From Riptortus pedestris (Eukaryota; Arthropoda; Insecta; Hemiptera; Alydidae): a stretch of 64,000 nt of DNA. Shown piece by piece: positions 56,096-64,000 of this stretch. The DNA lies in the NCBI GenBank assembly GCA_019009955.1, contig CM032229.1, positions 150,955,501 to 151,019,500 of the forward strand, in the 5' to 3' direction. A program made the position numbers and the translations under genes. Within the stretch, counting starts at the first letter, position 1. Every line of letters starts with the position of its first letter. The notes beneath the pieces are model-generated. The model saw only the letters and a list, made by a program, of their open reading frames with translations. It ran no database searches and was not told where the DNA came from.

Positions 56096-56460
56096 TGAGT
56101 CATATAGTAAAAGTTATAAATCCATTCTTGTTAAACTATTGATGGTCTACAATTTTTGTTCCATGCATTTTTTTATAATTCAAATACTAATCAAGTTATT
56201 CGCATTCCCTTGTTTTCAGCACTCAGTAACCCCCTACCTCTCCCTCCCCCTTTGCCGCATCCCTTCTACTCATCGGTTTTTTACATAGAAGTAGAGAATA
56301 GTTAGGGAAATGGGGTCACAAGTATGCTATCCACCAATCTTAGTTTAAGCAGCCCCTTTGTGACAGACTTTTTTTTTTTGTTATGGTCTTATTTTGTTTT
56401 AATATTTTTTACTACGATAAAAATGTGTAATGTCTACACCTTAAGTTTTCTTAATTATAG

Positions 56461-56580
56461 ATCCTTTAGCTTCGAGCCTCCCTAAAATAAGAGTAGCAAG
56501 TGAAGAGGTCCTCAAAGCGCCTGTACCTCCAACCCCATTACTGAACACGGCAGCTGTTCCTACTCAGACTCCTCCTGCTT
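56461..56580 (+). CDS. zinc-finger gene, exon 5
   Basis: A 120-nt exon, acceptor TCTTAATTATAG and donor GCTT|GTAAGT, phase 1 at both ends. After joining it encodes DPLASSLPKIRVASEEVLKA and a Pro/Thr/Ala-rich run (PVPPTPLLNTAAVPTQTPPA), probably a disordered linker. A HINE 3' end lies only about 90 bp upstream of the acceptor. A decayed copy of this exon is at 53788-53865. Confidence 0.85.
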
Positions 56581-56814
56581 GTAAGTATAATAAATTTTTA
56601 TTTCATGTTAATTTAATTAAACGGTTGACCAGTGATCACTACCTCTTTAGCACTCTAATTTACCGTTCGGTTGTTGTTAATGATAAAAGAGATTTCCTCA
56701 CATTGTTTAAGCTGTAGGTTGAACTATTATGATGGCATACACAAAATGTTCTACATTTCTTTACAAAATATGAGAAGAAATGAATGAGTATATGTGAGTT
56801 AGATTATTTTCATC

Positions 56815-56975
56815 TAGATTTATGGGTTGATTCCCCTTTGGGCAATGTGAATGCGTTTACTGATGTATTTACTTAATAAAATCTTTAGTCTCTTCTTAGC
56901 TAGTCGGACAGAGTGGTAACCTTTATATGGTTTAGTCCATTTAGTTGTAGAAGTACAAAATGGAGTAAATAATTC
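56815..56975 (+). mobile_element. degenerate SINE
   Basis: TGGGTTGATTCCCCTTTGGG resembles the B-box region, and the later CTTAGCTAGTCGGACAGAGT resembles the body. Both are heavily diverged. Confidence 0.5.
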
Positions 56976-57248
56976 ATTAATAAGGAGATTATTATTATAA
57001 AAGCCTTGAAAATGATTATTCGAAACAATCTGCCAGTAGCTATGACATCCACTGTCAAATGTTACACTAGCTCATTGGTGGAATAGTTATTTAATTGGCT
57101 TAACATTGGCTGTTCCAATGGCTCCTTTAGTTGTAAGAGGATCGATTGTATTAATCGCTAAAGTTTTTTATTTAATTCTTTTATTGCATATTGATCATAA
57201 TTTCCATAGGCTTAAATGATGGAATTATTGTATTTTATTTTTTTTCAG

Positions 57249-57353
57249 TTCCATTTGGAAACTATATGAACCAAATGTTGAAAGCCCAAATTCGGCCTCA
57301 GTTGCAAGATCCATTAGCCATGCCCCCAAGATATATACTTCCCTTTCCTTCAA
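57249..57353 (+). CDS. zinc-finger gene, exon 6
   Basis: A 105-nt exon with an excellent acceptor (T-run then TTTTTTTTCAG) and donor TCAA|GTAAGT, phase 1 at both ends. It encodes FPFGNYMNQMLKAQIRPQLQ and DPLAMPPRYILPFPS, Pro/Gln/Met-rich and without a recognised domain. It is symmetric and could be skipped in frame. Confidence 0.85.
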
Positions 57354-57463
57354 GTAAGTTCTGACTTTTAATATTTCACATTATATTCGCATTTACTCAT
57401 GAATATTTCTCTTGGAATATAATATTGTAAAAAGGGATAGATATAAAAATAGCCTTAGCATGT

Positions 57464-59043
57464 TGAAACTTTTTGAATATTAATGGAGATATTTGCATTT
57501 TTTAGTATTCAGCCTTCAGTAAACCCTCACTCCTACACATGACTCATTAACAGTATGCTGATATATCATGGAAGTTTCTTTTCTAAGCTTAAATAAAAAA
57601 TATTATTTTCATTGTACTGTTACTAAATTTGATGCATTCAATATGTTCCGTGTGGTATCGTAAATTAAGATTTTATGAAATGCGTGATTTATTTTTATCA
57701 ATACTATTCATGCAAACATAAAGATTATATCTGATAAAGGCTGAAATCTATTGTGAGCTATTGCGAATTAGATGGAAAAATTATATATAACTAATCTTGT
57801 TGAAACTTAATTTCCTATAAATATTGTTCTATCCAAGTTTCCTGTATCTTGCACGTTCACCGATACATCGATGTTTGCAATTTTTATGAGGTAGTCACAT
57901 AGTAATCCCCCATGTGATCTTGTATGCAGCTGGTATTTCGATTGCTGTATATATGTTACTGTAAAACCCCAGAGTGTGGTAAATCCTAAGATACCAGAAG
58001 CGCTGGTAAATGTCCGATTTTATCTTTCATCAAATCGGAACTTTAGCCAGTAAATCTTAGGATTTCCCAAGAGGCTCGGTAAAAGCTAGAATTATCTCAA
58101 TCAGGATGCGTCTTTCGGACTTTTACCATAAGAATAAGTTTTATTATTATTTTTTAAAGCATGGGAGAGAATTGTGGCACTTTGAATTGCACTTCATATT
58201 AGCTAACTTGCACAAACATTTATTATTTAAACATTTTTTTAAGCAGTTGCATTTTTTGAGATCCTGGCCACCAACCAATGACTGTTGACAAACTGTGGTG
58301 CAAAGGCTTATCTCTTCGTCGGCCACGTCATCAGGAGACATGAAATTCTCGGTGCAAATTGTAAACTGATTATGCGAATATAATGCATTCTCTTTTCCTG
58401 AAGAAGTTCCGAGTTGGTAGAAACCATCTTCTTTTTTTTACTATCACTGAAATCATGCTTTTGGGTTCGATTTTAGATTGGTCGACATCAGGAATTTTGA
58501 TCCTCATGTTCTGACCAACTTCGGTATCTGGGAATTTTCCTTTCGTCGTTTTTTCCATTTTCTTGGCCTGTGCTTCAAGACCTTCCCTAGCTGCTTGGCT
58601 GCTGTGCTTCCAAGGCTGGAGTGCTCACCTGAGGTAGGGGGGAGTATCCCTGTCCCCACTCCTCTTCACTGGACATTTACCAAAGGGCCTTGGGAAATTA
58701 GCACTTTTACCAAACAGCATTGGTAAAAGTACAAAATCTCACATTTATTTAATGTTTCGGGCATTTACCAAGCCCGGCGGTAAATCCGAGGATTGACCAA
58801 CTGCCAAGCAGTAAAAGCTCGAATTTCATCTAGATTTCGGACTTTAACCAGTGCTCTTGGTAAATCCCAGGATTTACCGGTAAGTCCTGACATTTACCAC
58901 ACTTCGGGGTTTTACAGTAACATATACAAGCTTCATACTATGGGAGAAATATAGAATACATGGCGAGTTGTGATCATCATCACATCATTGAATAGCTCAA
59001 GGGAAATCCGCTCAGTTTACCTGCCCCTGTGTGATGGATTTTT
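57464..59043 (+). mobile_element. diverged HINE-like element interrupted by a GINGER-like element
   Basis: 57464-57945 has ATATTAATGGAGATATTTGC, GTATTCAGCCTTCAGTAAAC and further interior words. 58928-59043 has AAGGGAAATCCGCTCAGTTT, ACCTGCCCCTGTGTGATGG and a terminal TTTTT, a decayed 3' end. The two are separated by 57948-58927. Confidence 0.6.
57948..58927 (-). mobile_element. GINGER-like (KRBA2-related) transposon, internally deleted
   Basis: The inverted ends GTATAT..GTTACTGTAAAACCCC and GGGGTTTTACAGTAACATAT extend through GTGTGGTAAAT. Many GGTAAA/TTTACC words repeat inside the ends. On the minus strand, one frame gives FPDTEVGQNMRIKIPDVDQS. Another gives PDDVADEEISLCTT, then KKCNCLKKCLNNKCLCKLA and MKCNSKCHNSLPC. 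The VG..V.IPDVD segment followed by a Cys cluster of pattern C-x-C-x3-C-x4-C-x-C...C-x3-CH is characteristic of the C-terminus of KRBA2-like proteins, which derive from GINGER transposases. The integrase-like core is missing and the two pieces are frame-shifted. It lies in intron 6. The exact element edge and target duplication are unclear because the flanking GTTAC/GTAAC is itself palindromic. Confidence 0.75.
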
Positions 59044-59233
59044 AGGTTAAAATTGTTACTACATTTTCAATAGCCAAAGATATTTTATTATTACAAATTA
59101 CTACTCAACTTACATTACCACCTGAAATAAAGTGTTTTTTTTGTGTTAAAACATGCTTTCGGGGAATTCAACTCCATCATCTGTGAAACTATGTAACAAA
59201 TCACATGCTCATTACTATTAAAACTACAAAAAT

Positions 59234-60030
59234 AAAAGTCCGTCACACAGGGGCTGCGTAAACTAAGCAGGGTTCCCTCGTGAAGCTTAACAATAGATAA
59301 ATCTACATACTGGTAACACAACACCATCGTGAATATTAACTGAATAAGTACAAACAGTAATAAGAAAGCTCAGTCAACTTTAACAAACTCCCAACGGGAA
59401 GCGTCTGAAATGTATACAAACAGCTCTGCCAACCTCTCACTGGAAAGAAAAACAATTACTGAAATATATCAGAATATAACATATTAATTTTACTGAAAAT
59501 TATTTACTATATCTAGTACTGTAATTTATAATGAATCAGAATAATTTTTATCCCAATCAATCAAGTTTTAGTAGTCCAAGAACTTAAGAGGGGGGGGGTC
59601 ACCAGAACATATTTGCATTTATCTCGTATATTAAAGGTATTTTGAAAACAATATTTGGTATTTTAGCTTCGAATAATGTGGTTTATTATATAACAGAGTA
59701 TTGTTTATGTAAGATGAGCAGGAGTGGGGGTTTGCTGAATGCTGAAAACTGAAAAATGCAAATATCTCTGTTAATATTCAAGATGAGAATAAATGTATAT
59801 AACAATATTTGTAGTACATTTAATTTGCAGTAAGATTAGCTCTATACACTTTTTCAATCCGATGTATAGTAACAGAGATATTTCGAATTTTCAAAATTCT
59901 CCCCCTCTATATCCCCCTTCCCCCTGGTCTAATTCCAACCGTTTTTGAACTTGATCTTTCTTTTTACATAAAACAACTAAATAATGAGTTTGGTAACGAT
60001 AAAAAAATAATCATAGATAAATAAATATGT
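59234..60030 (-). mobile_element. HINE-like element, long variant, 5' end lost
   Basis: AAAAGTCCGTCACACAGGGG at the left is the reversed 3' end. Long-variant words follow (ACAATTACTGAAATATATCA; GAACTTAAGAGGGGGGGG; GCTGAAAACTGAAAAATGCA), then the reversed short body to AGTTTGGTAACGATAAAAAA. The TA core and reversed 5' end are missing. Confidence 0.85.
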
Positions 60031-60690
60031 CTATTACAGTGTCCCAAGTTCCCTTGCCACCCCCCTTAAAATCTTCAATTATTTTAATACAAGGCTGAAA
60101 CTTGGTGTGCCTTAATTGGGACCTCTGAAGAATCCTTTCACTCCATATTCAACCTCCTAACCTTCTCCAGTACTTCTCCATTGACCATAACTTTGGAATT
60201 TCCAACGGAATGCCCTACTTTTTATAGTGGATTCTTGTAGAAAATCAAATTTTAAAACGAGTTTATATCCATGAGTTTTTCAATTTGACGCATCCTTGAA
60301 CCATAAAAAGCACAAATCTTTATTTAAGAAACAGCATATTTAATTGAAAAATGCTGCGACATAAAAGTTGTAGTCAACAAAATTGTCTTTGAAACAAGTC
60401 TACGGGGAAAGGAATGAACTCTGAAAATAAAAATATTAAAAAAAATAATAAGCATAAAATATACAAAACAAAAAATTAAAAATAATTCTAGAAACTTAAA
60501 CTTAATTGTTCATAATTACTTATGGATGATTATATGTCCAAGTATATCTTTGCACTGTATAATAATAATTCAAATTCAAATATTTCAGATTACAGACTTC
60601 AGTTAAATTTAGTATTTAATTTCTGTTCAATGAAATAAGGAGGGAAATGTCTCAGTTTGCTCATAAATAACTCTCACATTATTTTTACAG
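60031..60690. other. intron 6, right part
   Basis: No recognised repeat or exon. The minus-strand ORF at 60627-60809 overlaps exon 7 and is its shadow. Confidence 0.45.
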
Positions 60691-60771
60691 TGATGGCCAA
60701 TATTCCTAGGCTCCATCCACCGCCACCCCCAAAACCAAGGATGCCCAACAGCTTTGCTCCTGCTGCCCAAT
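60691..60771 (+). CDS. zinc-finger gene, exon 7
   Basis: An 81-nt exon, acceptor TTATTTTTACAG and donor CAAT|GTAAGT, phase 1 at both ends. It encodes MMANIPRLHPPPPPKPRMPN then SFAPAAQ, a proline-rich linker. Confidence 0.82.
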
Positions 60772-61809
60772 GTAAGTATATTATTTGTTACACTACTTAT
60801 TGCCCACAAATGAGTTCATTTTATATTTAATTTCTGACTGAAGGTCAAATAAATAATAAACCATTTCAATTCCCTTTATTGGTACTGCTCTGTGTGTTTC
60901 AAAATATTCTGATGCTTCTTCAGGAGCTCAATAAGACTAATTTTTCTTAAAATCGGTCTGGTTAATAACTTCCCCGTATGTTGAAAGTGACAAAGGACTC
61001 AAGATGGTTTGCAGGTCCTTACTTTCTGATCGACTGATTATTCTAATTTTTTTAAATCTAATTCTAAAGAAAATTACCAAACTTCCAAAATATTTATATT
61101 CGCATAACAAGATTTAGTACTGAAATTGTCCATTAACAAATAGCTTTACGAACTTGATATGTAGGTAGTTTCTTGATTTTAGTTCTGTTTTTTATGATGT
61201 GAATGTTTTCTTTAATTTTTTTCTTTTAATTAGATTAGAATAAAATTATATTAATCATCTGATCAGCAATCACCTGCTCTCAACCCGATCACCTTCATGA
61301 GTCTTCTATCATTTTCGATATAGCTTCCCTAGGAGGCAGTTTATGGGGGATTTTGTTTTGAGGGTGGAGTTTTGTTTTTCTAACTTTATCTTTTTTAACA
61401 CTTTAAAATTTCCAAAATACGCCATCGGTGGTTAACACCGAGGATGGGGGGGGTGGGATTTTAGTTTTAACTTAAATTTTTTTAAGGCGCATGTTCTTTT
61501 CACATTTTGGGCATTCGTACGTAGGCAATAAGAATCCCACTTTTATGCACCATTCAATAACGGCACATTTACCTGCACTTTCAAATGAGTAAAAAACTTG
61601 GTTGTGCACTCACTTTGTTGAGCCTTAGATAAATCGGAAACAATATGAATAGTAAACACTAGCAAAAAGCAATATGTCGGACGGTAGCAAGAAACAAGAT
61701 GTTGGACAGTGACGTAACAAGATGGCGGCGTGGGGGGGGGGGACTAAAATACACTTTAGCCTGAGGTACCTTCAAAATGCTGGCTCTCTCTCTCTCTTCT
61801 CTCACTCAC

Positions 61810-61812
<3 letters not shown>
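60772..61812. other. intron 7, left part
   Basis: Nothing coding recognised. 61660-61740 has a loosely repeated AGCAAGAAACAAGATG/GTAACAAGATGGCGG word and a G10 tract, then a (CT)n stretch at about 61785-61800. Confidence 0.4.
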
Positions 61813-61866
<54 letters not shown>

Positions 61867-62235
61867 CTGTTAATGCTCTAGCTATTGCAATACTTGTTAA
61901 ATTGTTACCAAACTCTATATTTAAATGTTTTATTCAAAAATGAAAATAAAATTCTTTAATTGGGAAGTTGACCAGGATGGGGAGGTTAGAGGGGGAATTT
62001 AGAAAAATCAGAATATCTCTTTTATTATCAGACAGATTGAAAAATTGTGAATGAGCAAACGTATTGAAAATTTAATTTCCCATAATTTTTGTACTATATG
62101 TTTTTTCTGAATCTCAAATATTAATAGAAATATTCACTTTTTTGAGTATTCAGTCTTTAATAGACCCCACTTCTTACCTCATATATACACTCATATCATG
62201 AAATGCTCTATTCCAAGTTTAAATATAAAATATTG
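61813..62235 (+). mobile_element. HINE-like element, right part, diverged
   Basis: A (TA)n core (61813-61861) is followed by TTTGTCTGTTAATGCTCTAG, GTTACCAAACTCTATATTTA, GGGGAGGTTAGAGGGGGAAT and long-variant words to about 62235. The 3' terminus is not present. The ORF starting at 61722 is a low-complexity reading. Confidence 0.7.
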
Positions 62236-63212
62236 TATTGTGCTGGCTCAATAACAGCTCTTAACCTAACCCCTACTAGCTGCCATGTGGTCTCAGTGAC
62301 AGTGTTACCATAAACTATTTAAGCTAAAATAATTATTCTAATTTTAAAGTCGGTACGCTGCAAGAAAACTCACAGTTACCTTTTAGTTCAGTGTGAAATT
62401 TAATAGCGTACCCTCACGGTTGTGTTTATTAGTGTTCTCTTGTGTTTGTGTGAACTCTGCTTCGAACCATTTGTCATTATTTGTTCAAAGACCGTTTGTT
62501 ATTATTCGTTTTATTTTGTGTTCTTCAATCTTTTATTTTTCAACCAGTTGTAAATTTTGATTTTTTTTATAAATTATAGTGGACTTATTACTTTCAAGTT
62601 TTGTTCTTGTACTTCATAAAAACCCGTCCATTAAACTGTAATGACACTTCTTAATCTCGCAACTTCTCTACAGCAATGAGGTACTCACAAACACATGACA
62701 ATTCAAAGGCTAACTGCCAAGGTTATTTATCACATATGAGAGTACCAGGCTGCTACAAGTTACTTGTAACATTGCCATCAGAGCACCGAACTGTAGCTAG
62801 TTACGGCATAATCCATCATAGTGGAGTAAATCCAATGAACATACAAAGCCCTTGTTAAAAAGGATGAGAAACTTCATTAGTAAGGCTTTAAAAATGAACT
62901 AGTTGAACACTGGGGTATAGTTGAGAAAGTGTATTGGCTGGTTGCGTTAGTCTTCACATGCGTATCTAAATTGGAAATTTCTTTCTTTCTCTATAAGGAC
63001 ACCAATGTTTGTTTTGTATCCTTTTTTTATTTATTATACTGAACCTATTTAAGCTGATTTTTTATTTTCATTTTTATTTTCCTATATGACTTTGCTTCCA
63101 TATTTAGTACCTGTCTATACAAAAGTTTAAAGAACTCCTCTTTGTTTGTTGTTTGGGTTTATATGTAACTGAAAAAAAAAAATTGAATTAAAATGTGACT
63201 TTGTTCTTTCAG
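62236..63212. other. intron 7, right part
   Basis: No exon recognised. The 60-residue ORF at 62676-62858 has no domain or splice context. Confidence 0.4.
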
Positions 63213-64000
63213 TTGTGTTAGAGGTACCCTATATCTGCCATCATTGTGGAGGAAGATCAGGTGATCTGGATACTCTGAAAACACATATAGAGACCATGCA
63301 CAATCCTGTTGTCCTACTTCAGCAACAGCAGGCTGCAGAAGCTAAGAGGAAATTACTTCTTTCAATTGTTGAAAATAAAGTGAAGAAAGTTCCAAAAGTT
63401 CTTAGAGTGCCAAAAGAAAAGAAAGAGAGAAAAATGAGGCTAAAGAGAGAAAAAGGACCCAGGGAGAAGAAAGTTAGAGATCCAAATCGTGTGAAGAAAT
63501 CAAAGAAACAGAGGGATTTAGAAAATAGGCCTTATTCATGCCCTTTTTGCGATTTTAAAGCTACTAATTTCCCCGGTTTAGTTTTACACGCAAAAGCAAT
63601 ACACGAAAAGGAAAGGGCACAGAAGAGACTAGAAGCAGAAGCTTCTGCTCCGCCTCCCCCTCCTGGGAAGAAAATCATTAAAAAACCTTTTCACTGTTTG
63701 TTTTGTGATTATAGAGGTATTCAGCAACAAACAGTTAAGAAGCATATGTATGCTATACATGCCAAACAAAAACGGCTTCAGTGCCCATTTTGTACTCATA
63801 GGTCTGCATATTCTGAGAATATGAAATGGCATATAATATCAAAACACAAAAATAAGTGTCCCCATTGCAGCTTTAGAGCGCCAACTAAAGCAACTCTGCT
63901 TGCTCATGAAAAATCTAACTGTAAACTACTCATTTTTGAAGACCCAGTTTTAAAGAGTGAGATAAAAGTTGATAACGACATTGCTGATGGTGAAATAGTA
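63213..64000 (+). CDS. zinc-finger gene, exon 8: five zinc fingers, open to the window edge
   Basis: The acceptor TTGTTCTTTCAG joins in phase to exon 7 (T+TT, Phe) and the frame runs 262 codons to base 64000 without a stop. It opens with VLEVPYICHHCGGRSGDLDT (finger 1, 63236-63301, C-x2-C-x12-H-x4-H). A Gln/Ala-rich stretch and a strongly basic segment follow (KVPKVLRVPKEKKERKMRLK onward), probably for nuclear import or DNA backbone contact. Further fingers are CPFCDFKATNFPGLVLHAKA (from 63539), CLFCDYRGIQQQTVKKHMYA (from about 63692), CPFCTHRSAYSENMKWHIIS (from about 63782) and CPHCSFRAPTKATLLAHEKS ending in Cys (C2HC). After the last finger, SEIKVDND again contains a SUMO-like IKVD. This fits a sequence-specific nuclear transcription factor, but I cannot assign an orthologue. 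The gene continues beyond the window. Confidence 0.95.

Larger units (their letters stand above)
53866..56371 (+). mobile_element. diverged HINE-like element hosting mariner and Helitron insertions
   Basis: Long-variant words at 53870-53990 (TAACAATATGCTGTTATATC, TTCAAGAGACCTTTATTATG), short-variant words at 54060-54139 (GGTGAAATTGGACCTGAAAT), and after the insertions 56200-56371 (GTTTTCAGCACTCAGTAACC, TTAGTTTAAGCAGCCCC, GACAGACTTTTT) are consistent with old HINE sequence. Two copies may overlap here. Confidence 0.6.

Overview
This window looks like arthropod, most probably insect, nuclear DNA. It is strongly AT-rich, has no long uninterrupted genes, and carries spliced exons with canonical GT/AG borders in a mass of transposable elements. 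I cannot name the species. The mix of Helitrons, DINE-1-like elements, piggyBac, mariner, a KRBA2/GINGER-like element, Penelope-like and jockey-like fragments and a tRNA-headed SINE would fit a TE-rich insect.

Only three host gene pieces are supported. (1) On the minus strand at 20347-20575 is the first coding exon of an SLC7-type amino acid transporter light chain; its other exons are not recognised here. (2) On the minus strand at 28417-28600 is a candidate terminal exon of an unknown gene, with a good acceptor, an open frame and a downstream poly(A) signal. (3) From about 43.2 kb to the right edge is a plus-strand C2H2 zinc-finger gene in at least eight exons. Every intron is phase 1, and the spliced frame runs open to base 64000. 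Exon 2 and the start of exon 8 encode near-identical zinc-finger modules, and a decayed copy of exon 5 lies about 2.7 kb upstream of the real one.

Most of the rest is built from two families that use Helitron-type insertion. Family A has canonical Helitron ends: 5' A|TC..., and a CCCGG...CCGGG hairpin followed by CTAG|T. Its body holds a tandem unit of 298-300 bp. Family B is a DINE-1/HINE-like (Helentron-type) non-autonomous element. Its 5' end is a palindrome around GATTTCCC/GGGAAATC, its core is a (TA)n microsatellite, and its 3' end carries the hairpin ACGCAG-CCC-CTGCGT before GACGGACTTTT. Family A inserts between A and T, often in the TA cores of family B. Family B inserts in T runs, including those of family A. 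The result is nested mosaics up to three levels deep (23.9-27.6 kb, 38.5-40.9 kb, 40.9-42.7 kb), with junctions clean enough to read the empty sites.

Layout: 0-16 kb, SINE, solo LTR, Helitron/HINE mosaics and a LINE end; 16-23.5 kb, SINEs, two perfect palindromes, the transporter exon and a jockey RT fragment; 23.9-43 kb, dense nested Helitron/HINE mosaic with a Penelope-like RT relic and a 53-bp perfect palindrome; 43-64 kb, the zinc-finger gene, whose introns carry piggyBac, SINE, LINE, mariner, Helitron, GINGER-like and HINE insertions. No rRNA, functional tRNA, CRISPR or autonomous Rep/helicase gene is visible.
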